Of a stretch of DNA of 64,000 nt, positions 40,507-50,030 are shown piece by piece. Made by a program: the position numbers and the translations under genes. How positions within the stretch are numbered: position 1 is the stretch's first letter; each line of letters opens with the position of its first letter. A model generated the notes under the pieces. That model was given only the letters and a program-made list of their open reading frames with translations, was not told where the DNA came from and did not search any database. This DNA is from Paraferrimonas sedimenticola (lineage in GTDB: Bacteria > Pseudomonadota > Gammaproteobacteria > Enterobacterales > Shewanellaceae), in NCBI RefSeq assembly GCF_002282855.1, contig NZ_NRIR01000002.1, forward strand, positions 441,196-505,195, read 5' to 3'.

Positions 40507-41177
40507 TGGCTGATTTAAACAAATTGTGCCGCATTATCGGCTACCAATTTAACGACATCTCTCATTTGCAGCTGGCGATGACTCATCGCAGCGCGGCCGG
40601 TCAGCACAACGAACGCCTAGAGTTCTTAGGCGATTCTGTGTTGTCTGTGGTGATCGCCGAAGAGTTGTTCCACCGCTTTCCCAAAGTCAACGAAGGCGCG
40701 CTAACGCGCATGCGCTCAGCTTTGGTAAAGGGCGATACGCTGTCTGAAATTGGCTTGGAATTTGAGCTAGGCGATTACATTCGATTAGGCGCTGGTGAGC
40801 TTAAAAGCGGTGGTTTTCGTCGCGCCTCGATTCTGGCAGACGCTGTCGAAGCGATTATTGGTGCTGTCTATCTGGACTCGGACTTTGCCACGGTCAAAGC
40901 CTTGCTGTTGCGCTGGTACCAGACTCGCTTAGATACGGTGCAGCCGGTCAATCAAAAGGACGCCAAAACTCGCTTGCAAGAGTACTTACAAGGGCGTCGT
41001 TTGCCATTGCCAGAGTACGTGGTCACAGAGATCACCGGTGAGTCCCACCGTCAAGAATTTACCGTCGAGTGTCGCACCAGCGAGCTAAACCAGCCTGTGG
41101 TTGCCAAGGGCAGCTCTCGTCGCAAGGCGGAACAAATTGCCGCTGCTAAAGTATTGGAGCAAATCCATGGCCGATAA
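40506..41177 (+). CDS. rnc: Ribonuclease III
   Basis: RNase III cuts double-stranded RNA in rRNA processing and antisense regulation. The 223-residue protein has the signature [12 protein letters not shown], a nuclease domain to about residue 150 and a C-terminal double-stranded RNA-binding domain ([11 protein letters not shown] to [12 protein letters not shown]). It uses a GTG start overlapping the lepB stop and runs 11 bp into era, the usual lepB-rnc-era order. Confidence 0.96.
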   Translation: MADLNKLCRIIGYQFNDISHLQLAMTHRSAAGQHNERLEFLGDSVLSVVIAEELFHRFPKVNEGALTRMRSALVKGDTLSEIGLEFELGDYIRLGAGELKSGGFRRASILADAVEAIIGAVYLDSDFATVKALLLRWYQTRLDTVQPVNQKDAKTRLQEYLQGRRLPLPEYVVTEITGESHRQEFTVECRTSELNQPVVAKGSSRRKAEQIAAAKVLEQIHGR

Positions 41178-42126
41178 CTCTCAAGATTTCGACCCTATCG
41201 AACCGGGCAGCCTGACACCGGAAGAGGGCGAGCAACGCATCGCCATGGTGGCCATTGTCGGTCGCCCAAACGTGGGCAAATCGACCCTGCTCAATCGCAT
41301 TCTTGGACAAAAAGTATCCATCACGTCGCGTAAGCCGCAAACTACTCGCCATCGCATTATGGGTATTCATACCGAAGGCGATTGTCAGCTGCTGTTTGTC
41401 GACACTCCCGGCCTGCACAGCGAAGAAAAGCGCGCCATTAACCGCTACATGAACCGCGCTGCCTCCAGCTCGATTGGCGATGTAGAAATGGTGATGTTTG
41501 TGGTGGATGGCATGAACTGGACCGCCGACGATGAGCTGGTGCTCAACAAGGTGAAAAAGGGTTCCGGGTCGCGCAAGACGGTGTTGGTCATCAACAAGAT
41601 TGACCAAATCAAAGAAAAAGACGTCTTACTGCCATACCTGCAAGAACTGCAGAAAAAGTTTGCTTTTGATGCCATCGTGCCTGTATCGGCCAAAAGCGGC
41701 GACCGTGTCCCTCAATTGCTGGAGTTGGCCAAAAACGCCAGCTACGAAGGCGCTCACTTCTTTCCAGAAGAGTACGTGACCGATCGCTCCTCGCGCTTTA
41801 TGGCGGCCGAGATCATTCGCGAAAAACTGATTCGCTACACAGGCGATGAACTGCCTTATTCGGTGACCGTAGAGATAGAGCGTTTTGCGCTAATGGACAA
41901 CGGCGTTTATCAGATCAATGGTTTGATTTTGGTGGAACGCAGCGGTCAGAAGAAGATGATCATCGGTAACAAAGGCGAGAAGATTAAAACCATCGGCCGC
42001 GAAGCCCGCCTCGATATGGAGCGCCTGTTCGACAACAAGGTGTTTCTCGAGATGTGGGTTAAGGTGAAATCCGGCTGGGCCGATGACGAACGCGCTTTGC
42101 GTAGCCTAGGCTACGGCGAGGACTAA
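41167..42126 (+). CDS. era: GTPase Era
   Basis: Era is a GTPase that binds 16S rRNA and supports 30S maturation. The 319-residue product has the G motifs [19 protein letters not shown] and SAK, and a C-terminal KH domain with [25 protein letters not shown] 41167 lies inside the end of rnc, and its N-terminus is about 15 residues longer than in E. coli. Confidence 0.96.
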   Translation: MADNSQDFDPIEPGSLTPEEGEQRIAMVAIVGRPNVGKSTLLNRILGQKVSITSRKPQTTRHRIMGIHTEGDCQLLFVDTPGLHSEEKRAINRYMNRAASSSIGDVEMVMFVVDGMNWTADDELVLNKVKKGSGSRKTVLVINKIDQIKEKDVLLPYLQELQKKFAFDAIVPVSAKSGDRVPQLLELAKNASYEGAHFFPEEYVTDRSSRFMAAEIIREKLIRYTGDELPYSVTVEIERFALMDNGVYQINGLILVERSGQKKMIIGNKGEKIKTIGREARLDMERLFDNKVFLEMWVKVKSGWADDERALRSLGYGED

Positions 42127-42142
42127 CCAGCAGTCGACAAGG

Positions 42143-42850
42143 ATGCCGATGCAGCGAGCCTACTTGCTACATTCCCGCCCGTACCAGGAGCACAAGCTAC
42201 TGATTGAGCTGCTGACCGAATCTCAGGGGCGCATTGGCGCTGTGGTCCGCGTTGGCACCTCTAAAGCTCAGCGCCTAAAGCGAGCGCTGTTACAGCCTTT
42301 CCAACCTTTGCAAATCGAACTCAGTGGCCGCAGTCAGCTCAAGACCTTGAGTCGAGTGGAAGCGGCCGCACCCGCGCTACCATTGGTGGGCAAACCACAA
42401 TATGCAGGTTTGTATCTCAACGAATTGTGCGTGCGTTTACTGGCGGAAGGTGACCCAGTGCCCTGTGTGTTTGATGGCTATCACCAAAGCTTGCTAGGCT
42501 TAGCCAAAGCCGAACCAATGGAGCCAACCCTGCGCTATTTTGAATGGCTGTTACTCGACGCCTTGGGCGCAGCACCTTCGTTGCAGTTTGATACTCAAGG
42601 CGGTGAGATTGAGGCTAAGGGTCGCTACCAACTAGTACCGCAGCAAGGGTTTGAAGCCAGTCAGCTCAATGAGCCAGGGGCTAATTATTCTGGGCAAACT
42701 TTGGAGAGTTTGTCCGCGCGTCAACTGACACCAGAGCAGTGGCGTGAAAGTAAGCATTTACTCAGACAATTATTATCCCCATTGCTAGGGGACAAGCCGC
42801 TGACCAGCCGAGCGCTGTTTCAGCCGCGCAAAGGAGACAGCAGTGACTGA
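42143..42850 (+). CDS. recO: DNA repair protein RecO
   Basis: RecO loads RecA onto SSB-coated DNA with RecR. The 235-residue protein has an N-terminal OB-fold ([33 protein letters not shown]) and a helical domain with [18 protein letters not shown] precedes ATG 42143; a second ATG two codons later is equally usable. It overlaps the pdxJ start by 8 bp. Confidence 0.92.
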   Translation: MPMQRAYLLHSRPYQEHKLLIELLTESQGRIGAVVRVGTSKAQRLKRALLQPFQPLQIELSGRSQLKTLSRVEAAAPALPLVGKPQYAGLYLNELCVRLLAEGDPVPCVFDGYHQSLLGLAKAEPMEPTLRYFEWLLLDALGAAPSLQFDTQGGEIEAKGRYQLVPQQGFEASQLNEPGANYSGQTLESLSARQLTPEQWRESKHLLRQLLSPLLGDKPLTSRALFQPRKGDSSD

Positions 42851-43574
42851 ACTTTATCTTGGGGTCAACATTGACCACATCGCTACCCTTCGCCAAGCTC
42901 GAGGCACCACTTACCCGGATCCTGTGCACGCTGCGGCGGTAGCTGAGCACGCTGGTGCGGATGGCATCACCATTCATTTGCGCGAAGACCGTCGCCACAT
43001 TGTCGATCGCGACGTGGAAGTGTTGGCGCAAACCATTAAGACTCGTATGAATCTGGAAATGGCTGTCACCGAAGAGATGTTGGCGATTGCTGAGCGCATT
43101 CAACCAACATACGTCTGTCTGGTTCCAGAGAAGCGCGAAGAGCTGACCACTGAAGGTGGCTTGGACGTTGCCGGACAGCAGGCCAAAATTGCCGACGCAG
43201 TGGCGCGCTTGAGCGCCAAGGGTATCAAGGTTAGCCTGTTTATTGATGCGGATCCTAAACAGATTGACGCTACTGTGGCCTGTGGTGCGCCTTACATTGA
43301 AATCCACACTGGTCACTACGCTGATGCCGAAGATGACGCTACTCAGGCCGCTGAGCTTAAGCGCATTGCTGAAATGGCGACCTATGCTCATGGCAAGGGA
43401 TTGATTGTGAATGCCGGTCACGGTCTGCACTATCACAACGTTCAGCCAATTGCCGCCATTCCAGAGTTTTATGAGCTCAACATTGGCCACGCGATTATCG
43501 CTCGTGCCGCCGTCGATGGCCTAGGTAAAGCGGTCGCTGATATGAAGGCACTAATGCGCCAGGCGAGGGCTTAA
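42843..43574 (+). CDS. pdxJ: Pyridoxine 5'-phosphate synthase PdxJ
   Basis: PdxJ condenses 3-amino-2-oxopropyl phosphate with deoxyxylulose 5-phosphate to pyridoxine phosphate. The 243-residue protein matches the family throughout: [46 protein letters not shown]-like [16 protein letters not shown], and [11 protein letters not shown]. It starts with GTG inside the end of recO. Confidence 0.96.
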   Translation: MTELYLGVNIDHIATLRQARGTTYPDPVHAAAVAEHAGADGITIHLREDRRHIVDRDVEVLAQTIKTRMNLEMAVTEEMLAIAERIQPTYVCLVPEKREELTTEGGLDVAGQQAKIADAVARLSAKGIKVSLFIDADPKQIDATVACGAPYIEIHTGHYADAEDDATQAAELKRIAEMATYAHGKGLIVNAGHGLHYHNVQPIAAIPEFYELNIGHAIIARAAVDGLGKAVADMKALMRQARA

Positions 43575-43577
43575 GCC

Positions 43578-43958
43578 ATGGCTGTGGTGGGAATTGGTAC
43601 TGACTTGGTGGAAGTGGCTCGGGTGGAGGCTCAACTGGGTCGTCTCGGCGATCGTTTTGCCAAACGAATTCTCACCGAGCGCGAGTTGGCGATCTACCAC
43701 GAGCACAAGCAAGCGGGGCGCTATTTGGCCAAGCGTTTTGCCGCCAAAGAGGCGGTGGCTAAGGCCTTAGGTACAGGCATTGGCCGCGGTGTTTCCTTTC
43801 AGCACATTGAAATTAGCAATGATCTCAATGGCGCACCCTTGTGCCACCTAAGCGATGGCGCGCAACAGCGCCTAGCTGAGCTGGGTGGCACTCGAATTCA
43901 CATCAGTATCAGCGACGAGCGTCATTACGCCAGCGCCTTTGCCGTCGCTGAAAGCTAG
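43578..43958 (+). CDS. acpS: Holo-[acyl-carrier-protein] synthase
   Basis: AcpS attaches phosphopantetheine to acyl carrier protein. The 126-residue protein has the metal-binding GIGTDLVEVARVE motif, RYLAKRFAAKEAVAKALGTGIG and ISISDERHYASAFAVAE. It follows pdxJ with 3 bp between and ends the lepA-to-acpS run. Confidence 0.96.
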   Translation: MAVVGIGTDLVEVARVEAQLGRLGDRFAKRILTERELAIYHEHKQAGRYLAKRFAAKEAVAKALGTGIGRGVSFQHIEISNDLNGAPLCHLSDGAQQRLAELGGTRIHISISDERHYASAFAVAES

Positions 43959-43977
43959 CGGCAAGACCCGCTAGCTA
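43954..43977. terminator. Hairpin between convergent acpS and maoP
   Basis: A perfect 9-bp stem agctagcgg / ccgctagct with a 6-nt loop overlaps the acpS stop codon. No T tract follows on either strand, so terminator function is uncertain, though it lies between two convergent genes. Confidence 0.5.
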
Positions 43978-43982
43978 GGCTG

Positions 43983-44348
43983 TTAATCGTATCCGTACTC
44001 ACTCACGCTGTCTGCGGCCTGTTCAGCGAGCGTGTACGCTGCTGGTGTTGCGCGGCTATTCAGACTGTAAAAGTGTTTGGGACTGCGAGTGTGGGTTATG
44101 TATTTTAACCACACTCGTTCTAATCTGGAACGGGCCCGCTTAGGGTCCTTTAGCGACTTAACGAACTGACGTTCTTCAGCGTTGGCCGGTGCTAGTAGGC
44201 CCGACTCTAAGGCGCGCATAGTGTCGCCATAGTTAGTCAATAGCTCGCTCTCCAATAGAGTAAAATTACCCGACTTGGCAAAGCCTCGTGGAAACGCAAC
44301 GTCATCGTAAAAGCGCTTCTCGCCTGGACGAAACAGTATTTCAGACAT
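43983..44348 (-). CDS. maoP: MaoP-like DUF413 protein
   Basis: The 121-residue product fits DUF413, the family of E. coli MaoP (YifE), which with the site maoS constrains the Ori macrodomain. Matching parts are RFYDDVAFPRGFAKSGNFTLLESELL near the start and LERVWLKYITHTRSPKHFYSL near the end. ATG 44348 follows GAGGG and is preferred to an ATG 57 bp upstream. Whether it has a maoS-like site here was not determined. Confidence 0.85.
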   Translation of the reverse strand: MSEILFRPGEKRFYDDVAFPRGFAKSGNFTLLESELLTNYGDTMRALESGLLAPANAEERQFVKSLKDPKRARSRLERVWLKYITHTRSPKHFYSLNSRATPAAYTLAEQAADSVSEYGYD

Positions 44349-44471
44349 GATTACCCTCGCTATGTGAACCGTCTGCAATAGCGAGAAATTAAATCCAAAT
44401 TCCAAAATTGAAAATCAAAAGATTTTTGTGGTGATGATAAGACTTGCTTATCGTCAAGCGTGACTGTCTTT

Positions 44472-45380
44472 CTATGTACCAAGCGGGCACATAAAGTGCT
44501 TGAAGTCCACTGGATACACCGCTTGAAGCGAGGCGCTTTGGTGGGCGACTAACACGGTATCGTCGCTCGCAGTCAGGCTCGGCGAGCAATTAAAGGTTAT
44601 AAGGTCAAACGAGCTGGGATTCAGAATCTGGCAAAGCTGGTCAAGCAGCGTTGGATGGTTCAGCGCCAAGTCTATGTTGGTTTCAAAGCTGACGTAGGAA
44701 GAGTCCTCTTGGGGAGTAATGTGGATGGTGAAGTACTGGCAGCCCTTCACACCATTTACCGAATAACCATAGGGTTCAAATAAGAAGTCATCGATTATAA
44801 AGCCTGCAAACAAGTCTTCCAGCGCCAACGCACGGCGCACTCCTGCAATGCTTTGCCCCTGGGATCTTAAGTAATCAGCCGCCTCACCACTTATGTGATA
44901 CATGAGTAGCTCAGTGTTGATGTCTAATGCCTTGGGTTGATGGCCAGCGTGCCAATACCAGATGAAGTTGTGGTGGCCATCAAGGTGGCCCAGCTGATGA
45001 GCACGGCCTGGCAACCACTGACTCAGCTGTTGTTGGTCTTGCTCAAAGGTGGTTTTTTGCAGGTGGGACTGGTATTCGTTTTTGCGCTGAAAACTCACTT
45101 CGGCCAGTAGTTCACGGTCAAATCTTTGTAAAAAGAAGCCAATGGAATCAACCAAAGAGATGTTACCGCAGGTGATCATCACAAAGCGGTCGTCCCACAC
45201 AAACAGGCTAGACTCGGACAGAATAAAGGCATCAAGCTCGGCGCTTTGAACCTGAGACAGAATACTGGCTTGGCTTTGAGCTACTAGCGCGCGCCAAAAT
45301 TCAATGCCTAGCTCCCGTAAAGAGCCCGCTTGTGGAGTGACTCGAATTTGGACTTTTTTTTCTGAGCCCTCAAAGAACAT
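44472..45380 (-). CDS. speD: S-adenosylmethionine decarboxylase, eukaryotic-type
   Basis: The pyruvoyl enzyme makes decarboxylated SAM, the aminopropyl donor for spermidine. The 302-residue sequence resembles the eukaryotic family, not the short bacterial type. It has FFEGSEKKVQI (cf. eukaryotic FFEGTEKLLE) with Glu4 and Glu7, a self-cleavage site LSE/SSLF at Glu56/Ser57 and Cys71 in ITCGN. Further on are GYSVNGVKG and YFTIHITP, which hold the processing Ser and His. No spermidine synthase gene is adjacent. Confidence 0.9.
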   Translation of the reverse strand: MFFEGSEKKVQIRVTPQAGSLRELGIEFWRALVAQSQASILSQVQSAELDAFILSESSLFVWDDRFVMITCGNISLVDSIGFFLQRFDRELLAEVSFQRKNEYQSHLQKTTFEQDQQQLSQWLPGRAHQLGHLDGHHNFIWYWHAGHQPKALDINTELLMYHISGEAADYLRSQGQSIAGVRRALALEDLFAGFIIDDFLFEPYGYSVNGVKGCQYFTIHITPQEDSSYVSFETNIDLALNHPTLLDQLCQILNPSSFDLITFNCSPSLTASDDTVLVAHQSASLQAVYPVDFKHFMCPLGT

Positions 45381-45453
45381 AGGGTACCTAGGCTATTAAC
45401 AAACGCGTCTAGCAAAATTTTAGCGATAACGCATGGATAATGGAAAGGGGCCG

Positions 45454-45840
45454 CTAGCCTTCGTTCTCTCGATCGGCCAACACGATATCTAGCGCCTTGG
45501 TAGAAATCATCACTTCCCATAGTGAAATCACCAGTGAGCCCATCAGAGTGAATACCGCCAGCATGAAGACTTGCGCGCCCACATCGGCGTGGTCCATGTA
45601 AATCAGCTGCATCGATAGGGTACAGAGAATAAAGGCAATCACTCCAAGCGCTTGCATGGTCTTAATCAAGCTTAGACGTCGGCGTAGGTTGGGGATCTGT
45701 TTGACTTGCAGGTCCGGGCGATTGCCTCGGTCCGAATGAATGTCGCGAATCAGCTTGGCGAGTACGAAAAAGCGATTGGTGTAGGCCAGCATGATCAAAG
45801 CGATAGCACTGAATAAGATCGCAGGGGTACCTAGGTTCAT
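45454..45840 (-). CDS. DUF2721 family membrane protein
   Basis: A 128-residue protein with three hydrophobic segments (about 5-25, 64-84 and 92-112), the layout of DUF2721. The loop has HSDRGNRPDLQVKQIPNLRRRLSLI. The function is unknown. It starts 3 bp after yfjD on the same strand, so it is probably co-transcribed with it. Confidence 0.8.
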   Translation of the reverse strand: MNLGTPAILFSAIALIMLAYTNRFFVLAKLIRDIHSDRGNRPDLQVKQIPNLRRRLSLIKTMQALGVIAFILCTLSMQLIYMDHADVGAQVFMLAVFTLMGSLVISLWEVMISTKALDIVLADRENEG

Positions 45841-45843
45841 GAC

Positions 45844-47106
45844 TTACTCCGGGTTCAAATTGATGAAGCGCACTGTCTTAATGCGATTCTCGCGCACTTC
45901 GACAATCTCCATCGGGTATTGCTCGATTTTCAAGCTGACTTGCTCTTGGGGCAAGTCTTCTAGGAATTCAATGATAAGCCCGTTAAGGGTTTTTGGCCCA
46001 TTGGTGGGTAGATGCCAACCCATTTCCTTATTCAGTTCACGCAAGCTGACACTGCCTTCAATCAGCACGCTGCCGTCTTGTTGCGGTTGTATGTCCTCGG
46101 ATACTGATGGTGTGGCTGAGGTTGTGAAGTCCCCGACGATCTCCTCAAGGATATCCTCTAGGGTCACAAGCCCTTGAATGTCACCATACTCGTCTACTAC
46201 CAGACCGATGCGCTCGTTGTTGCGCTGGAACTTGAGTAGCTGCACGTTTAGCGGCGTGCCTTCGGGAATGTAATAGGGTTCTTTACTCGAGCGCAGCAGA
46301 GTGGCTTTGGTGAACTGCTGCTTGGTTAATAGGCGCATCACCTCGCGCATGTGCAAAAAGCCCACCACGTCATCTATGGTGTCGCGATACAAGACTACTC
46401 GTGTACGTGGGCTATGGGTCAGTGCCTTGTTAATGACCTTGATGTCGTCGTTGACGTTTATCGCGAATATTTCGGCGCGAGGGATCATCACGTCTTCTAC
46501 CGTGACCTTCTCTAAGTCAAGGATCGACAGTAGCATGTCGCGGTGACGACTTGGGATCATAGTACCGGTTTCGTGCACCACGGTACGCAGCTCTTCTTGG
46601 CTGAGATCGTCTTCCTCGGGTTTGGTTTTAATACCCAGTAAGGCTAAAAATCCGTTGGTGATGAAATTAACAGTAATCACTAGGGGGCTGAGCACTTTGA
46701 GCAAGACTTTGAGTAGTGCGCTCGATGGGTAGGCGACCCGTTCTGGGTATAGCGCGGACACAGTTTTGGGTGTGACCTCGGCAAACACTAATACCACTAA
46801 GGTGAGTACACCGGTGGCAATGGCGATGCCCACATCGCCGTACAAACGCATGCCAATGACAGTGGCAATGGCGGACGCGAGAATGTTGACTAGGTTGTTG
46901 CCAATCAGAATTAAACCAATTAAGCGGTCAGGTTTTTCCAGTAGCTCGCCCGCTCGGCGAGCGCCGCGGTGGCCCTCTTTGCGCAAATGGCGCAAACGAT
47001 AGCGATTGAGGGACATCATCGCGGTTTCTGAACCAGAAAAGTAAGCAGAGACGAGAATGAGCCCTGCTAGAATCAGCAGTAAAGTGCCGGTACTTATGTC
47101 GTCCAA
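45844..47106 (-). CDS. yfjD: CNNM/CorC-type membrane protein (YfjD)
   Basis: A 420-residue protein with a CNNM (DUF21) membrane domain (about 1-190: SAYFSGSETAMMSLNRYRLRHL), a CBS pair (about 205-330, with MIPRAEIFAIN and GIRLVVDEYGDIQGLVTLEDILEEIVGD-type residues) and a C-terminal CorC-HlyC domain (LRELNKEMGWHLP, GPKTLNGLIIEFLEDLP). Members affect Mg2+ or Co2+ homeostasis. In E. coli, yfjD lies beside ypjD and ffh, as here. Confidence 0.93.
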   Translation of the reverse strand: MDDISTGTLLLILAGLILVSAYFSGSETAMMSLNRYRLRHLRKEGHRGARRAGELLEKPDRLIGLILIGNNLVNILASAIATVIGMRLYGDVGIAIATGVLTLVVLVFAEVTPKTVSALYPERVAYPSSALLKVLLKVLSPLVITVNFITNGFLALLGIKTKPEEDDLSQEELRTVVHETGTMIPSRHRDMLLSILDLEKVTVEDVMIPRAEIFAINVNDDIKVINKALTHSPRTRVVLYRDTIDDVVGFLHMREVMRLLTKQQFTKATLLRSSKEPYYIPEGTPLNVQLLKFQRNNERIGLVVDEYGDIQGLVTLEDILEEIVGDFTTSATPSVSEDIQPQQDGSVLIEGSVSLRELNKEMGWHLPTNGPKTLNGLIIEFLEDLPQEQVSLKIEQYPMEIVEVRENRIKTVRFINLNPE

Positions 47107-47174
47107 AAAGTGGCTTAACTCCCTGTTAGCGGACAGATAGGCCCAAGCAAAAGCGCTCGGGCCGGTAGCCTAGC

Positions 47175-47963
47175 TTATCCTAGAATCATCTCTTTGACGA
47201 TGCGAGCGCCAAAGTAGGCCAAACTCAGCAGGATGGCACCAATCCAGGTGTAAAGCACCGCGGTGCGAATGCGCACGCCACGGCGGTAGTGTTGGACTAG
47301 CAGGTGTGTGTATACCGCCCACGCCAGCATAGAGAGAATGGCCTTGTGGCCTTTGCCCTCGGCAAACATGTCATCGAGGAAAATAAATCCGGTGGCCAAG
47401 CTCAGAGTTAGCAAAATCACTCCGGCCATCACCAAGTGATACAACTGCTTTTCTACCGTCATCAATGGCGGCAGCGCTGGACTTAGGATCAGTTGGCGGT
47501 TCTTAAGCTTGTTTTGAATGGCGTTCAATTGAACTGCGTATAGCGCGGCAATCATCAGCACGCTATAGGCCAGCAAGCTAAGCACAATGTGAACCGATAG
47601 CTCTGGCGCGGTTTCAAAATGGGTGGTGTAGTTGTCGGGAATCAGCATCATTACCGCAATACTGACAATCGACAGGGCGAATACCACAGGCACCATTACC
47701 ATCACTTTGACGCGATTGAGGATCACTACAAAGCTGGCGCTAATGATGAGGCACACCAGAGAGCCCACATTGATGACAGAAAAGTCCTGACCTTCTACCG
47801 CAAACATATGCTGGTATACCAGTAAGGCATGGCAAATCACGGCTGCGGCGCCTAAACCGGCGACTAAAGAGCGATTGGGCCCTTTTTCGTGGGTGAGTCG
47901 GCTTGCCACCATAACCAAGGCAACCGCGTAGAAGGCGATTGCGCCAATGGACATCAAAATCAT
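47175..47963 (-). CDS. ypjD: Cytochrome c assembly-like membrane protein YpjD
   Basis: A multi-span membrane protein with the CcmC/CcsA-like core: NVGSLVCLIISASFV, TTHFETAPELSVHIVLSLLAYSVLMIAALYAVQ and LPPLMTVEKQLYHLV. It matches E. coli YpjD throughout. ATG 47963 gives 262 residues, as in E. coli (263); an ATG 48 bp upstream is possible. Divergent from ffh, as in E. coli. Function is poorly known; a link to the neighbouring CorC-type protein has been suggested. Confidence 0.88.
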   Translation of the reverse strand: MILMSIGAIAFYAVALVMVASRLTHEKGPNRSLVAGLGAAAVICHALLVYQHMFAVEGQDFSVINVGSLVCLIISASFVVILNRVKVMVMVPVVFALSIVSIAVMMLIPDNYTTHFETAPELSVHIVLSLLAYSVLMIAALYAVQLNAIQNKLKNRQLILSPALPPLMTVEKQLYHLVMAGVILLTLSLATGFIFLDDMFAEGKGHKAILSMLAWAVYTHLLVQHYRRGVRIRTAVLYTWIGAILLSLAYFGARIVKEMILG

Positions 47964-48160
47964 CAAGTTAACCTGCGCTATTTGATTTGTTTGGATTAGA
48001 CCTAGAGTCAATTCTGCCTAGCATATCATGACCTTGGTGATAAGCCAGATAGGCCAAAGTCAGATTTGACGCCAGTCGGATCACAATCTGATGAAAAACT
48101 CGTTAATCCCTGCAAGTCTGCTGTTTTGGCGCACAATTGCGGCTTGAGCACGGTTTGGGA

Positions 48161-48190
48161 TTGGCCCTAACGGCTCGCTCGGCGTATAAT
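48161..48190 (+). promoter_or_regulatory. Sigma-70 promoter for ffh
   Basis: A perfect TATAAT (48185-48190) is preceded after 18 bp by TTGGCC (48161-48166), 42 bp before the ffh ATG. Confidence 0.65.
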
Positions 48191-48231
48191 GTCGCCTCTT
48201 TATAAAAAGGTGACTAGGGCTAGATTCAAGC

Positions 48232-49605
48232 ATGTTTGACAATTTATCCGATCGCTTATCCCAAACGCTGAAAAACATCAGTGGTCGCGGGCGATTAACC
48301 GAAGACAACATCAAAGACACCTTGCGCGAAGTGCGCATGGCTCTGCTTGAGGCAGATGTTGCCCTACCTGTGGTTCGCGATTTCGTTAAGAAGGTGAAAG
48401 AGCGCGCCCTTGGCCAGGAAGTGGCTAAGAGCTTAAGCCCGGGCCAAGCCTTTATTAAAATCGTGCAAGGTGAGCTTGAAGCCGCCATGGGCGAGCAAAA
48501 CGAAGCGCTCAATCTTGCGGCACAACCGCCTGCAGTGGTCATGATGGCCGGTTTGCAAGGTGCCGGTAAAACCACCTCGGTGGCTAAGCTAGCCAAGCTG
48601 CTAATTGAGCGCGAAAAGAAAAAGGTAATGGTAGTGAGTGCCGACGTGTATCGTCCGGCGGCAATCACTCAGCTAGAAACCCTAGCGAACGACGTCAACG
48701 CTATCTTCCATCCATCTAGCGTTAACGATAAGCCTATCGACATAGTTAACGGTGCGATAGACGCGGCCAAGAAGCAATTTGCCGATGTGCTGTTGGTGGA
48801 TACCGCCGGTCGCCTGGCGGTTGATGAAGCCATGATGGACGAGATCAAGGCGCTTCACGCCGCGGTTGAGCCGGTGGAAACCCTGTTCGTGGTGGATGCC
48901 ATGACAGGTCAAGACGCGGCCAATACCGCTAAGGCGTTTAACGAAGCGCTGCCACTGACCGGTGTGGTACTGACCAAAATTGACGGTGATGCTCGCGGTG
49001 GTGCGGCGCTGTCTATTCGCCACATTACTGGTAAGCCAATTAAGTTCTTGGGCGTGGGTGAGAAAACCGACGCGCTAGAACCTTTCCACCCAGACCGCGT
49101 TGCTTCGCGCATCCTTGGCATGGGCGATGTGTTGTCGCTTATCGAAGAGGTAGAGCGCAAGGTCGACAAGAGCAAAGCGCAAGAACTGGCCAAGAAGGTT
49201 CAAAAAGGTCAGGGCTTTGACTTAGAAGATTTTCGCGATCAACTGGCTCAAATGCGCAATATGGGCGGCATGATGAGCATGATCGAGAAGCTTCCTGGGG
49301 TTGGCCAATTGCCGCCAGATGCACTGGCTCAAGTGCAAGATGGCAAGATGACCAACCAAATGGAAGCTATTATTAACTCCATGACTCCCGGCGAGCGCGC
49401 TCGTCCCGACATCATCAAAGGCTCGCGCAAGCGCCGTATCGCGGCGGGCTCGGGCACTCAGTTGCAAGACGTAAACCGCCTGCTGAAGCAGTTTACTCAG
49501 ATGCAAAAAATGATGAAGAAGATGAAGGGCAAGGGCGGCATGCAGAAGATGATGCGTGGCATGAAAGGCATGATGCCACCGGGCATGCGCTTCCCTGGGC
49601 GTTAA
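48232..49605 (+). CDS. ffh: Signal recognition particle protein Ffh
   Basis: Ffh binds 4.5S RNA and signal sequences and delivers nascent membrane proteins to FtsY. The 457-residue protein has the N and G domains (GLQGAGKTTSVAKLAK, DTAGR, TKIDGDARGG) and a Met-rich M domain from about residue 300, ending in MQKMMRGMKGMMPPGM. It lies upstream of rpsP as in E. coli. Confidence 0.97.
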   Translation: MFDNLSDRLSQTLKNISGRGRLTEDNIKDTLREVRMALLEADVALPVVRDFVKKVKERALGQEVAKSLSPGQAFIKIVQGELEAAMGEQNEALNLAAQPPAVVMMAGLQGAGKTTSVAKLAKLLIEREKKKVMVVSADVYRPAAITQLETLANDVNAIFHPSSVNDKPIDIVNGAIDAAKKQFADVLLVDTAGRLAVDEAMMDEIKALHAAVEPVETLFVVDAMTGQDAANTAKAFNEALPLTGVVLTKIDGDARGGAALSIRHITGKPIKFLGVGEKTDALEPFHPDRVASRILGMGDVLSLIEEVERKVDKSKAQELAKKVQKGQGFDLEDFRDQLAQMRNMGGMMSMIEKLPGVGQLPPDALAQVQDGKMTNQMEAIINSMTPGERARPDIIKGSRKRRIAAGSGTQLQDVNRLLKQFTQMQKMMKKMKGKGGMQKMMRGMKGMMPPGMRFPGR

Positions 49606-49643
49606 GCTCAGCTTCAAATTCCAAAATGCCTGAAGGCTAGTGG

Positions 49644-49671
49644 TTGCATTTCAGCCGAATTCAGGTAAAAT
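49644..49671 (+). promoter_or_regulatory. Promoter candidate for rpsP operon
   Basis: TTGCAT (49644-49649) and TAAAAT (49666-49671) are 16 bp apart, just after ffh and 88 bp before rpsP. A hairpin with a T-rich tail lies downstream, within the transcribed leader. Confidence 0.4.
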
Positions 49672-49686
49672 TTTGCGGCTTTCTTT

Positions 49687-49725
49687 CTGGGACCTATTTG
49701 CGAACACGGGTCCCAGTTTTATTTT
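49687..49725 (+). terminator. Terminator-like hairpin in the rpsP leader
   Basis: An 8-bp stem ctgggacc (49687-49694) / ggtcccag (49709-49716) with a 14-nt loop is followed by TTTTATTTT. It could end the ffh transcript, or act as an attenuator if the upstream promoter is real. Confidence 0.55.
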
Positions 49726-49759
49726 GCTATTACAGCAAACCATTAGAGGAAATAAACGT

Positions 49760-50008
49760 ATGGTAACCATTCGTTTAGCACGTGGCGGTTCTAAGAAGCG
49801 TCCTTTTTATCATGTAGTTGTGGCTGATAGCCGCAATGCTCGTAACGGTCGTTTCATCGAGCGCGTGGGTTTCTTTAACCCTGTTGCTCGTGGTCAAGAA
49901 GAAGCTTTGCGTCTTGACCTAGATCGTATCGCGCACTGGGTAGAGACTGGCGCTAGCACGTCAGAGCGCGTTGCCCAGCTAGTTAAGCAAGCTCAAAAAG
50001 CTGCTTAA
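49760..50008 (+). CDS. rpsP: 30S ribosomal protein S16
   Basis: S16 is a small 30S protein. The 82-residue product matches the family: [37 protein letters not shown] and [13 protein letters not shown] 49760 follows AGAGGA at the proper distance. It heads the rpsP-rimM-trmD-rplS operon; rimM follows 22 bp later. Confidence 0.96.
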   Translation: MVTIRLARGGSKKRPFYHVVVADSRNARNGRFIERVGFFNPVARGQEEALRLDLDRIAHWVETGASTSERVAQLVKQAQKAA

Positions 50009-50030
50009 TAAAGTAGGTAGGGTTATATCG

